NCBI RefSeq assembly: GCF_000372745.1 | Contig: NZ_KB889674.1 | Span: 51,579 to 115,578, forward strand | Source: Embleya scabrispora DSM 41855 | Lineage (GTDB): Bacteria; Actinomycetota; Actinomycetes; Streptomycetales; Streptomycetaceae | Reading direction: 5' to 3' | Length of the DNA: 64,000 nucleotides | Part shown: positions 19,063 through 27,756 of the stretch, one piece after another | Position numbering within the stretch: the first letter of the stretch is position 1 | How the letters are laid out: the number at the start of each line of letters is the position of its first letter | Notes under the pieces: generated by a model | Database searches by the model: none | What the model saw: the letters and a program-made list of their open reading frames with translations, nothing else | What the model was told of the DNA's origin: nothing | Made by a program: the position numbers and the translations under genes

Positions 19063-19273
19063 TCCGCCGGACGGCACGTGGCGGTGAGGCGCTCGAAAAC
19101 CAGTGGAGCAGCGCCGCTGCGCGCCATTACCGTGCTGCCGAACCCAGTCGTCTAGTCAAGGACGCGCCGTTGTACACCCTGTGAGACCTCCCGAGCGCTG
19201 AATCGTCGCGCGTCGCGCATGTGCGCCGCGCTCTTTCTTGCTGCGGACTTCTCACCGGAACCGGTGTACTTCT

Positions 19274-19822
19274 GTGCTCAAAACCTGGGTGGTCGTACCC
19301 ACCTGCCTGCCGCTCGTCCGCCGCCGCTGCCACACGTGCGCGCGCGAGCACTTCCGGCCAAGCGGTAAATTTCGCGTCAACGCGAACCACAAGCTCATCG
19401 ACGCCTGGCTCCTCGCGCTCTGTACCGCGTGCGGGGAAACGGCAAGGCTCACGGTCCTGGAGCGGGTGCATGTGCGCTCCATACGACCCGAGTTGCTGGA
19501 CCGGCTGCATGACAACGACCCCGGCCTGACAGCCGAGCTGCTCCAGGATCCGGTCGTGCGGCGCCGTAATCGCATCGCCCTCGACTGGGACAACGCCTGG
19601 CGCCTCGACACCGACGGATCAAATCACCCGGACCACGAGGTGATCGACGTCTCGGTCCGCTTCGCGGCGCGGATCCCTGTCCGACCGGTGCGACTGATCG
19701 CCGAAGGTTGCGGTCTTTCCCGGGCCGAGGTCGACAGACTGATCGAGGAGGGGAAACTCGTTTCGGCGGTACGGCTGAGCGGCAAGCTCTCCGGCGACTT
19801 CACCTTCACGCTCAAGCGCTGA
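19274..19822 (+). CDS. DUF1062 domain protein
   Basis: A 182-residue protein of the DUF1062 family. The signature is TWVVVPTCLPLVRRRCHTC, then FRPSGKFRVNANHKLIDAWL, LCTACGE and LTVLERVHVRSIRPELLDRL. The two CxxC pairs (RRCHTC, LCTACG) suggest a zinc-ribbon-like metal site. The C-terminal third resembles an S4-like segment (GLSRAEVDRLIEEGKLV). GTG 19274 is preferred because the conserved region begins immediately after it; a TTG at 19238 is in frame. Function of the family is unknown. A strong hairpin follows. Confidence 0.85.
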   Translation: MLKTWVVVPTCLPLVRRRCHTCAREHFRPSGKFRVNANHKLIDAWLLALCTACGETARLTVLERVHVRSIRPELLDRLHDNDPGLTAELLQDPVVRRRNRIALDWDNAWRLDTDGSNHPDHEVIDVSVRFAARIPVRPVRLIAEGCGLSRAEVDRLIEEGKLVSAVRLSGKLSGDFTFTLKR

Positions 19823-19838
19823 GCCCTCCCGGGAACCA

Positions 19839-19873
19839 GGGGCCTGTCCGGCACGATCCGCCGGACAGGCCCC
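19839..19873. terminator. Bidirectional hairpin terminator
   Basis: GGGGCCTGTCCGGC (19839-19852) and GCCGGACAGGCCCC (19860-19873) form a perfect 14-bp stem with a 7-nt loop. It sits 17 nt after the DUF1062 stop and 54 nt from the end of the convergent ATPase gene, so it probably serves both. Confidence 0.8.
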
Positions 19874-19926
19874 GACCTTGCGGTGCCGGGCCGAACCGGG
19901 ACCCCGGTTCCCATGGCGGGCGAACT

Positions 19927-20448
19927 TCAATTGTTGACGGCCGCTGCGATCCGCAGGGCGACCTGGGCCGGTGTGAGGTGCGTGGTGTCGACGACCTCGG
20001 CCTCGCCGTGTAGCCACGTGCGGGCCGCCTCGGCGTAGGGATCGAGGTATTTGAGGCGGAATGGGGAGGGACCGAGAAGAGTGTCCCCCTCGATGCGCCC
20101 GCGGAGGGTCTCCTGGTCGGCGTGCAGCACGAAGTGCCGCACCGGGATGGCATGTCGGGCGAGGCCCGTGCTGATCTCGCGCCAGTACTGCTCGACCAGG
20201 ACAGTCATGGGCATCACCAGAGTGCCGCCGGTGTAGTCGAGCACGCGGCGAGCGGTCTCGACGACGAGTTGGCGCCACGGCGGCCAGTGCTGGAAGTTGT
20301 CCGTCCCGGGCAGCCCCGGCGTGATGTCCATCAGTGTCTCGCCGACCTTTTCGGCATCGAACACCCGTGAATCCGGGATCAGTTGCTGCACCAGTGCACT
20401 GGTCGTCGTCTTGCCCGCGCCATGGGTGCCGTTGAGCCATACGATCAT
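19927..20448 (-). CDS. TmrB-like P-loop ATPase/kinase
   Basis: A 173-residue P-loop protein. It starts MIVWLNGTHGAGKTTTS, with the Walker A GTHGAGKT at residues 7-14. DAEKVGETL, FQHWPPWRQLV, LVMPMTVLVEQYWREI and FVLHADQETLRGRI follow. This block order matches TmrB of Bacillus (tunicamycin resistance, nucleotide-binding) and related small nucleoside-kinase-like proteins. Length is slightly shorter than TmrB (about 197). Resistance is a family-based suggestion, not evidence from this sequence. It is a single gene, convergent with the DUF1062 gene. Confidence 0.8.
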   Translation of the reverse strand: MIVWLNGTHGAGKTTTSALVQQLIPDSRVFDAEKVGETLMDITPGLPGTDNFQHWPPWRQLVVETARRVLDYTGGTLVMPMTVLVEQYWREISTGLARHAIPVRHFVLHADQETLRGRIEGDTLLGPSPFRLKYLDPYAEAARTWLHGEAEVVDTTHLTPAQVALRIAAAVNN

Positions 20449-20685
20449 GGGATCCGACCCTAGTGGTGCTTGGTCAGCTCGAGTGTGCGGTTTGTCGTGA
20501 CCGTATGCAGCGGTATTGCCGGATCGGCCGAGAGGGAGCCTGACGTCCCCTCCATCATCGGACGGGCATGAGGGCGGCCCCCGGGCCTCAAGCTGCGGAC
20601 GGCGCCTGATGCCCGGGGGCCGGGATTGGTGTGGCCCAGGGCTTCCCGTTCAGGTTGCCGGGCACACACCGTGCGGATGCGTGGC

Positions 20686-21750
20686 TCACGCCCTTGTCTC
20701 GGGCGCCGAGGTCCACGTTCCCAAGGAGATCTCGGCGGTGATGCCCGGTCCGAAGCCGGCCATGATGCCGCGCTGGCCATGGAGGGTCGACGCCTCGTCG
20801 AACATGCGGGCCAGGGCGTCGAGTAGCACCGCGCTGGCGATGTTGCCGTACTCGGTGAGCGTGGCCCGGCTGAAGCGGAACGCTTCGGGCGGCACGTCGA
20901 GGAAGCGGCTCAGGTCGTCCAGGATGCGCGGACCGCCGGCGTGGATGATGTAGAAGTCCAGCTTGCCGACGTTCCACCGGTGCTGTTCCGCGAGGGCGCT
21001 CAGGGCCGGGGCAAGTGGCTCCATGGTTCCGGGCACGCGCTTGTCGAGCTGGAAGTGGAAGCCCGTGGACCGGACCGCGTAGGAGATCCATTCCTGGGTG
21101 TTTGGGATGATGTACGACCCGTTGCGTTCCAGACGGATTCCGGTGCCGCCCTGGCCCCGGACCACGACGGCGGCGATCCCGTCGCCGAACAAGCCGTTGG
21201 ACAGCAGGGACCCCACACCCAGGTCGGTGGGCTGGTAGCACAGCGAGCAGAACTCGCAAGCGATCACGAGCACGTTGCGGTTGGGGTACGCCGTGCAGAA
21301 GTCGTGCGCCCGGTTGACGGCTGCGCCACCTGCCGCACAGCCCAGTTGCGCGATCGGCATCTGCCGTGTCTCCGGCCGAAAGCCCATCGTGTTGATGAGC
21401 CACGCGGTCGGCGGAGGCATCATGAAGCCGGTGCAGGAGACGTAGATGATCAAGTCGATCTGCGACGGCTCGAGTTCCGCATGGTCCAGTGCCCGGCGGA
21501 CAACAGCCGGGACGCGGGCCTTGGTCTGCGCCTCGTAGATTTCGCTGCGCGCATCGAACCCCGGGTGTTGCAGCACCTTTTCGATCGGCTGGATCAGATG
21601 GCGTTTCCGAACCCCGGTGTGTTCGATCAGACGGAGGATCAGATCGAGCTGCGGATGGTCGCCGTGCAGCCGTTGTGCCAGTTCGAGGGTTTCGTCGTTG
21701 GTGATGACGTATTCGGGAACTGCGATTGCGGGCTTGCAGAGTACCGCCAT
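20686..21750 (-). CDS. rppA: Type III polyketide synthase, RppA-type tetrahydroxynaphthalene synthase
   Basis: A 354-residue chalcone-synthase-fold enzyme. The nucleophile is Cys138 in AQLGCAAGGAA, the same position as in the characterised RppA enzymes. Catalytic His (FYIIHAGGPRIL) and Asn (LTEYGNIASA) are present. The RppA-typical blocks VSCTGFMMPPPTAWLI and CEFCSLCYQPTD are intact. RppA condenses five malonyl-CoA to 1,3,6,8-tetrahydroxynaphthalene, which oxidises to flaviolin and pigments that protect against UV and oxidants. ATG 21750 has a strong AGGAGGAG site; the frame is open 62 codons further upstream without homology. A P450 gene follows about 730 bp upstream on the same strand, in line with rppA-P450 clusters. 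Confidence 0.92.
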   Translation of the reverse strand: MAVLCKPAIAVPEYVITNDETLELAQRLHGDHPQLDLILRLIEHTGVRKRHLIQPIEKVLQHPGFDARSEIYEAQTKARVPAVVRRALDHAELEPSQIDLIIYVSCTGFMMPPPTAWLINTMGFRPETRQMPIAQLGCAAGGAAVNRAHDFCTAYPNRNVLVIACEFCSLCYQPTDLGVGSLLSNGLFGDGIAAVVVRGQGGTGIRLERNGSYIIPNTQEWISYAVRSTGFHFQLDKRVPGTMEPLAPALSALAEQHRWNVGKLDFYIIHAGGPRILDDLSRFLDVPPEAFRFSRATLTEYGNIASAVLLDALARMFDEASTLHGQRGIMAGFGPGITAEISLGTWTSAPETRA

Positions 21751-22482
21751 GGATCTCCTCCTAGCGGACGATGAACCACACGACCGAGCCCTGACCGGAT
21801 GCGGGGGCACGTGTCGGTAACCACTGCGGCACCGTGCGTGGGGCGACACGGAACAGACTTTTTGGTTGCGGCGCCGAAGTTTCGATGCCCTGGATGGGCA
21901 TGGACGGACCGATCGACGAATGCGCTGAATTCTCACCGTATGCGCGGATGAATTTCGGCCGTACCTTCGATCGGCCCGGAGATCACGCTACGACAGGCGG
22001 GTGAGGGTCGCACGTCGGACGGAGAGCGGAGTCCGGGAGCCCCGGAATCTTCCGGGTTTCCGCCTTTCGAGGATCGATGCGGCACTCGTTCGTCCTCGGC
22101 CACGGCGGGCGGACCGCCCGTGCCCGGCGCTGCCCAGCGCGTGCACGACCGGCCCGCCGAGGAGCCGCCCCACGGCGGGAGACGCACCGCTGCGGGGCGG
22201 CTGTCACCCATCCCGCGGACCGGTGATCACCACTCGGGGCGAGCCGCCCCCGCTCCGTCGCGCGGTGCGAGCCACGGAGCCGGACACGGGGGCCGCCCTG
22301 CCGCCAGGCATCGACTCACCTGCCAGGCGGCGCCTGGGCCGCGCGCGGCAGTCGGGCGCTCCTGCGCCAGGGCCGGACCCGGGCCACAGCACGGTGGGTC
22401 TCCACGGGCGTCGCCTCATGGGTGGCCCTGATCGCGTGCTGCGGTTGCACGAAGAGCCTGATGCCTTGCCGGCGCGTCGACG
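21751..22482. other. Intergenic between rppA and P450, no gene recognised
   Basis: The 730 bp separating two genes that are usually adjacent shows no convincing protein. The frame at 22001-22513 is Arg/Pro-rich GC artefact. The rppA promoter is expected in its left 150 bp, where the base composition is locally AT-richer (around 21850-21960). Confidence 0.5.
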
Positions 22483-23688
22483 TCACCAGGCGACGGGCAG
22501 TGCGAGCGGATAACGCCAGATCGATGTCTTGTTCCAGGCCACTTCTTCGGCCGGCTTTGCCAGCCGGAGGTCAGGGAAGCGTTTCAGGAGGGTTCCGAGT
22601 GCGACTTGGAGCTCTGTGACGGCGAGCGGGGCACCGAGACAATGGTGGCCACCCCAGCCGAAGGTCATATGGGGCGGAGCGACGCGTTCCAGGTCCAGCT
22701 CGTCGGGCCGGTCGAACTTCCCGCCGTCCCGGTTGGCCGTCAGGTAGGAGACGTGCACGATGTCTCCCGCTCGGATCTTCACCCCGCTCAGTTCCACGTC
22801 CTCGGTGGCGACGCGGGGAATGCCGACGCCCTTGCGGAAGGGGATGAAGCGCAGCAGTTCCTCGATGGCCTGCGGGAGCATCTCGGGGCGGGCACGCAAC
22901 ATGGCCAGCTCCTTGGGACGCGTGAGCAGGGTGTATGCGATGTTCCCGATCTCGTATGTGGTGGTGTCCTGGCCGGTGATGAGCAGGACCATGGCCATGA
23001 CGGTCAGTTCTTGATCGTTGAGGAGCTCGTCCCCGTCGCGGGCGGCGGCCAGCGCGCTGATCAGGTCGTCACCCGGGTTCTCGCGCCGGTGCGCCGTCAG
23101 CTTCGCGAAGTAGGCGCGGAGATCGGCCTTGGCGCGTACCGCGTTGTCCCGGTTGTCGATGCCGACGTCCATCATGGTGCGCGCGTGGGCGCGCAGTCGA
23201 ACGTGGTCACCCTCGGGAATGTCGAGGACCTCGCAGATGGTGGTCAGGGGCAGGGGGGCCGCGAGGTGCTCGAAGAGGTCGGCGGGGGAACCGTGCTCCT
23301 CCATCCGGTCCAGCAGCTCATCCACGACATGCTGGGTACGGACCCGCATGCGTTCCATGTGGCGCGGCGCGAAACCCTTGGAGATCAGGCTGCGCAGGCG
23401 GCTGCTGGCCGGTGGGTCCATCACATTGATCGCCTCGTCCTGAACGATGGGTTCAGGGGTCATCCGGGGGAAGTTCCGGCCGATGATGGCGCTGCGGCTG
23501 AAACGCCGGTCGGTGGTCACCGTGCGTACGTCGTCATAGCCGGTGACAAGCCATGCTTCCCCGTCGCCGTGGGGCAGCCGGATGCGGGCAACGGGTTCGT
23601 CGTTCTGCAGTTGCTTGAGCAGCGGATCGAATTCGAGGGCCTCGGCATAGTCGAACGGACAATTCCGCGGCGTGGAGGCTGGTTCCAT
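22483..23688 (-). CDS. Cytochrome P450 (CYP158-like by context)
   Basis: A complete 401-residue bacterial class I P450. The heme-ligand loop is FGWGGHHCLGAPLA with Cys350. The ExxR motif falls in QAIEELLRFIP plus the downstream Arg, and the I-helix is VLLITGQDTTTYEIGN, where GQDTT replaces the commoner G-(H/Q)-E/D-TT arrangement. Lying beside rppA, it is likely to act on flaviolin, as the CYP158A enzymes of Streptomyces coelicolor do in oxidative biaryl coupling. Family assignment below 'P450' is inferred mainly from that context. No ferredoxin gene is adjacent. Confidence 0.9.
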   Translation of the reverse strand: MEPASTPRNCPFDYAEALEFDPLLKQLQNDEPVARIRLPHGDGEAWLVTGYDDVRTVTTDRRFSRSAIIGRNFPRMTPEPIVQDEAINVMDPPASSRLRSLISKGFAPRHMERMRVRTQHVVDELLDRMEEHGSPADLFEHLAAPLPLTTICEVLDIPEGDHVRLRAHARTMMDVGIDNRDNAVRAKADLRAYFAKLTAHRRENPGDDLISALAAARDGDELLNDQELTVMAMVLLITGQDTTTYEIGNIAYTLLTRPKELAMLRARPEMLPQAIEELLRFIPFRKGVGIPRVATEDVELSGVKIRAGDIVHVSYLTANRDGGKFDRPDELDLERVAPPHMTFGWGGHHCLGAPLAVTELQVALGTLLKRFPDLRLAKPAEEVAWNKTSIWRYPLALPVAW

Positions 23689-23805
23689 ACGGGGCTCCGG
23701 ATATCGGATCTGACGGATGGTTCGGTACCTATCGGGATGAACAGGTCACAGGTACCCGATCGTCTTCCGAGGCACGCACCGCTCCGGGGCAATTGTCCAT
23801 GGGGA

Positions 23806-24304
23806 TTTGACCATCCCGGTGATGCGGAAGGTTCTGGCCCGTGGAACTGCACCGGCTCGCCGTTCCCGGCGGGCCATATGGGCCGTCCGGGTGGTGGAGA
23901 TCCCCACCACCCAGTCCAGGCCGCGTGCCTCCAGGCCCGGGCGGAACGCGGCGGCGTCGCCCTACCCGGCGTCGGCGACGGCCAGGGGTACGTCGATGCC
24001 CCGGGAGAGGGCCTCGTCGAGCATGTCCGGGGCCAACTGCCACTTCTCGACGTGGCCGACGTCGTCGGGGATGCCGCACGCGGCGCGACGGGCGACCTCG
24101 GCCGGGTCGGCGTCCGGCGAGGCCGGGTCCCAGCCCCTGGGCAGGAACAGCCGCCGGTCCATCGCCGTCGAGGCGTGTCGGGAGGCCATGTGCAGCGATA
24201 CCCCGACCCGGCAGTTGGTGACCTTGCCCGCGGTGCCGGTGTACTGCCGCGAAACGCACGGCGAGGCGGCGCCGTCCTCAAGGAACCCGGTGTTGTGCCC
24301 GTAC
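23806..24304 (-). mobile_element. IS701-family transposase relic with nonsense codon
   Basis: Read on the minus strand, the segment gives a continuous IS701-type transposase core: QYTGTAGKVTNCRVGVSLH, MDRRLFLPRGWDP, PDDVGHVEKWQLAPDML, DVPLAVADAG, then a TAG stop, then GDAAAFRPGLEARGLDWVVG. In intact members a Tyr codon (DAGYGD) stands at the stop, so a TAC/TAT to TAG change has occurred. The N- and C-terminal parts and terminal inverted repeats are missing. Its position behind the P450 gene suggests insertion near the rppA locus. Confidence 0.75.
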
Positions 24305-24316
24305 AGCGACGACGCG

Positions 24317-24355
24317 CGAGGGGCGGGTGCGCGGGAGCCGCGCGCCCGCCCCTCG
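24317..24355 (-). terminator. Strong hairpin terminator of the MFS gene
   Basis: CGAGGGGCGGGTGCGCGG (24317-24334) pairs with CCGCGCGCCCGCCCCTCG (24338-24355) over 18 bp with one G-T position and a 3-nt loop. It begins 7 nt beyond the transporter stop codon. Confidence 0.8.
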
Positions 24356-24362
24356 TACCCCG

Positions 24363-25886
24363 CTACGCCCGGACCGGGTCCGGTGCCGCGTCCGGGCTGC
24401 TCGGTGCCGGAGTCGGCGCGGTCGACGTGCCGCTCTTGACCAACGCCATCACCGCGATCCCGGCGACCACCCCGACGACGCCGGCCAGTGTCACCACCGC
24501 GTCCAGCCCCGAGACGTAGGCATGTTGCGACGCCTCTTGCCCCGCCCCCGTGCGCAGCGTCGGGATCGTTCCCCCGCGCCCACCCGCGAGGGCCTCGGCC
24601 GCGTCATGCGCATCGCCGATTCCGGCGTCATTCAAAACCGACTCGGCCTTGCTCCGAAACACCACACCTGTGAGCGCGATCCCCAGAGCGAAGCCGAGTT
24701 GACGCAACGTGTTGAGCGCCCCACCGGCCATGCCGGCCTGCTGCGGCGGGACCACGCCCAAAACCGCCCCGGACAGCGCGGGCGTACCGAGCCCCACTCC
24801 CACCCCCGAGACGGCCAGGCCCGGCACGAGGGCCGTCCAGTCGTCGCCCGCGCTCGTGAGGCCGAGCAGCAGCGCGCCGATGCCGATCAACACCAGCCCG
24901 CCGCCGATCATCCAGCGCGGTGCGACCCCCCGCAGCTGCAGCCGCCCGGCGAGTGCCGCGACGACGAAGGCCGTGCCCGCCATCGGGGACAACATCAGTC
25001 CGGCCTTCACGGGGCCGTGGCCGAGCTGCGACTGGAGCCACACCGACACCTGGGGGAAGTACGCGAACGCCGAGAACTGCAGGGCGAGTCCGGCCAGCAG
25101 GATCCCGCTGAAGGAAGGGTTCCGCAGCAGCCGGAGGTCCAACATCGGCGCCGCGACCCGGCTCTCGATCACCACGAAAGCGATCAAGGCCGCCGCCGCG
25201 CCACCCAGCGCGAGCCACACCCCCATGTCGCTCCAACCGCTCTCCCCCGCCCGGATCAGGCCGTACGTCAGCACCCCGGCCGCTCCTGTGAACGCCGCCA
25301 TCCCCGGCAGGTCCACCCGCGTACCCGACACCCCGCGCGACTCCCGCAACATCCGCGACGCGAGCACCAGCGTGACCACGCCGACCGGGATGTTGACCAG
25401 GAAGATCGACCGCCACCCCACCTGCTCGGTCAGGATTCCGCCGACCACCGGCCCCAGCGCGGCCGACGCGCCCGAGACGGCACCCCACACGCCGAACGCG
25501 ATGCCCCGGTCACGGCCCTGGTACGCCGAACCGATCAGCGCGATCGAGGTCGCGAAGATCGCCGCGGCGCCGATGCCCTGGAGCACCCGCGCCGCCACCA
25601 GCGTGCCGATGCCGGGCGCGAGCCCGCACAGCAGCGAGGCCAGAGTGAAGACCAGCACGCCGAACAGGTACACCTTCCTGCACCCGATGATGTCGGCGAG
25701 CGCACCGGCTCCGAGCAGGAGTGCGGCCAGTGCGAGTGCGTAGGCGTCCATCACCCATTGCAGATCGGCGTACGACGACCCCGTGCTGTTGGCTATGTCC
25801 GGCAGTGCGACGAGCACCACCGTTGTATCGATGAGGAGCATGAACGCTCCCAGGCTCACCGCGATGAGCGGCCCCCACTTACGCAT
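24363..25886 (-). CDS. MFS drug exporter, DHA2 (14-TMS) family
   Basis: A 507-residue transporter with about 14 hydrophobic helices. MLLIDTTVVLVALPDIA and QWVMDAYALALAALLLGAGAL mark the DHA2 family motif D region. The motif C-like PVVGGILTEQVGWRSIFLVN is clear. Motif A reads ADIIGCRKVYLFG instead of the usual ADRxGRRR, so two conserved positions are altered. The start at ATG 25886 follows GGAAGGAAA. Expected function is proton-coupled export of a hydrophobic drug or metabolite. The frame is open continuously into the decayed sigma gene upstream. A strong terminator follows. Confidence 0.9.
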   Translation of the reverse strand: MRKWGPLIAVSLGAFMLLIDTTVVLVALPDIANSTGSSYADLQWVMDAYALALAALLLGAGALADIIGCRKVYLFGVLVFTLASLLCGLAPGIGTLVAARVLQGIGAAAIFATSIALIGSAYQGRDRGIAFGVWGAVSGASAALGPVVGGILTEQVGWRSIFLVNIPVGVVTLVLASRMLRESRGVSGTRVDLPGMAAFTGAAGVLTYGLIRAGESGWSDMGVWLALGGAAAALIAFVVIESRVAAPMLDLRLLRNPSFSGILLAGLALQFSAFAYFPQVSVWLQSQLGHGPVKAGLMLSPMAGTAFVVAALAGRLQLRGVAPRWMIGGGLVLIGIGALLLGLTSAGDDWTALVPGLAVSGVGVGLGTPALSGAVLGVVPPQQAGMAGGALNTLRQLGFALGIALTGVVFRSKAESVLNDAGIGDAHDAAEALAGGRGGTIPTLRTGAGQEASQHAYVSGLDAVVTLAGVVGVVAGIAVMALVKSGTSTAPTPAPSSPDAAPDPVRA

Positions 25887-26049
25887 GGTGCGCTTTCCTT
25901 CCGGAAGTTCCGTTGCGCGCACCACCATGCAATGAGTGCCCGGAGGCCACCTATCGACCGGAAATTCAAATGGTTCCATTCGAGGACATAACGCACGTGT
26001 CGACCACCGAAGCAGCCGCGAACGACGCGTGGTTGGTGCTGTCCGCGGC

Positions 26050-26657
26050 AAAAGGACCGGCGTTGTGTGGGTTCGGGCTGCGGTCTCGGGACGTCGGGCT
26101 TCGCCGGTGTCGTCGAGCGGCACGCGCGCTTCCGGATTCGGCGGCTGCTCGCGTTCGGCGAGCCGCCTGAGCTTGGCGCGCGCCCTGGACAAGTCGGGAC
26201 CGGACCGTGCCGACCGGTACGCCGAGTGCTTCGGCGGCGGCCGAGTCCAGGCCGGCCCACACGCACAAGGCGATGACGTCGCGTTCATGACGGCGCAGCG
26301 CGCCGAGCAGCGACTGGACCGGGCGATGGTGCGGGTGTCGTCGATCCGTTCGACCAACACGTCGGCGAAGTCGGGCACCACCTGCTCGCGCGGCAGCCTG
26401 GCGAGCACCGCCTGATGTCGTCTGTTCGTCCGGCGGTTGTCGTGGGTGACGTTGCCGGCCACGCCGAGCAGCCACGGCCGCAGCGACCCGCCGTCCTCGG
26501 CGACCCTGCCGCGCAATCGCCACGCCTCCGGAAAGGTCGGGGCCACCACGTCCTCGGCGAGCGCCCAATCGCCGATCAGACGGAAGGCGTGGTTGTAGAC
26601 GGATCCGGAGTGCTCGACGAACAACTCCTCGAAGGCGCGCGGATCTCCGGCTCTCAC
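26050..26657 (-). pseudogene. ECF sigma factor gene with two frameshifts
   Basis: Region 2 reads in one frame (FEELFVEHSGSVYNHAFRLIG, then WALAEDVV and RPWLLGVAGNVTHDNRR). Near 26320 the homology jumps frame (VQSLLGALRRHERDVIALCV, then LGVPVGTVRSRL). Near 26190 it returns to the first frame (SRARAKLRRLAERE). The first event equals loss of one base, the second gain of one T (CGACTTGTCC where CGACTGTCC is expected). About 43 codons between are out of frame. No stop separates the first frame from the MFS gene. GTG 26657 or TTG 26663 is the start. Because the shifts compensate, the ORF stays open, but region 4 would be scrambled. The gene lies 18-24 bp after the nicotinamidase stop. Right boundary approximate. 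Confidence 0.65.
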
Positions 26658-26681
26658 CCCCAACCCATGGGGGAAATACGC

Positions 26682-27272
26682 CTAACGTGTCGGCGTCTCG
26701 CCGGAAACGGCGACGCCGGCCCGGTGGAAGTCCTGCACGGCCGCGGCGGTCGTGTCCGAGGCGACGCCGACCGAGTAGTCCAGGAGTACGCGCGCGCGAA
26801 ACCCCGCCGCGACGGCGTCCAGCGCGGTCGCCCGTACGCAGTGGTCGGTGGCGATACCCACCACGTCGAGGTCCTCCACCCCACGAGCACGCAGCCAGTC
26901 GGCCAAGGGGGCGCCCTGGGCATCGAAGCCTTCGAAGCCGCTCTTGGAGGCGCTGTGGGCGCCCTTGAAGAAGACGGCGTCGACCTTGCCACCGGTGACG
27001 ACCGGGGCGAAGCCGGGATGGAACTCGCCGCCCGCCTCCCCTACCACGCAGTGGACCGGGAAACTGTCCCGGAAGTCGGGGTCGTCGGAGAAGTGGGTTC
27101 CCGGGTCGATGTGGTGATCCCGGGTGGCCACGACGTATGCGTAGTCGCCGCCCGCGCTTCGCTCGACCAGATCGGCGATCGCCGTGGCCAGGCGCGCCCC
27201 ACCGGCGACGGGAACGCTGCCTCCTTCACAGAAGTCGTTCTGCACGTCCACCACGATCAAGCCCCGGCTCAT
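26682..27272 (-). CDS. pncA: Nicotinamidase (isochorismatase fold)
   Basis: A 196-residue isochorismatase-fold hydrolase converting nicotinamide to nicotinate in NAD salvage. The catalytic triad is present: Asp9 in LIVVDVQNDF, Lys in FFKGAHS and Cys145 in ATDHCVRATA. The metal-site segment TRDHHIDPGTHFS is complete, and the FHPGFAP and SGFEGF blocks are pncA-typical. ATG 27272 is chosen over GTG 27281 because AAAGGG is well spaced for it. The frameshifted sigma gene follows directly. Confidence 0.92.
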   Translation of the reverse strand: MSRGLIVVDVQNDFCEGGSVPVAGGARLATAIADLVERSAGGDYAYVVATRDHHIDPGTHFSDDPDFRDSFPVHCVVGEAGGEFHPGFAPVVTGGKVDAVFFKGAHSASKSGFEGFDAQGAPLADWLRARGVEDLDVVGIATDHCVRATALDAVAAGFRARVLLDYSVGVASDTTAAAVQDFHRAGVAVSGETPTR

Positions 27273-27756
27273 CACGGTCACCCTTTCGCCCGACGAAACA
27301 ACAGGAAGACGACGTCGCGCCGGAACAGCACGGACGGTTCCTCGTCACCCCCGCGTTCTACCAACCGTCTCGCCACCGCCGCGGGCTCGACAGGCCCGCC
27401 TCACCCACACAGCCGACGAATTTCACCCCGGACCCGACGGTTCCGCGGCGAACACCGCGGTGCCGTGGCCGCGGGGGAGAATGTCGGCGGGGTGGTGCCG
27501 CGGCCGGTCGGGTCGTGGGCCGTCGCCGACTTGCACCCGCCGATCGCGCCGGCGATCGTGGCTCGCCGGGTCGGTGTCCGAGTCGCCGGACCGACTGCGG
27601 CCGAAGCTCCGGCCGAATGGCGAACCGCGCTCGCGGCTCCGGGAGTCGCACGGCACGGTGGGCTTCCGGAAACAACTGTAATCGGCCGAATGGCGTCTGT
27701 TCGCGGGTGGGTGAACGTCAATAGGCTGAGCGACCTTCGCGTTCTGGGGAGGTCTC
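27273..27756. other. Intergenic, no gene recognised
   Basis: About 480 bp between divergent genes. The frames across it are Arg/Pro/Ser-rich without motifs. It must contain the promoters of pncA (left) and the WDG-repeat gene (right, with GGGGAGGTCTC just before its start). Confidence 0.5.

Noticed and set aside
22001..22513. 170-codon frame between rppA and the P450 gene
   Set aside because: Arg/Pro-rich, overlaps the end of the P450 gene, and shows no domain; treated as non-coding.
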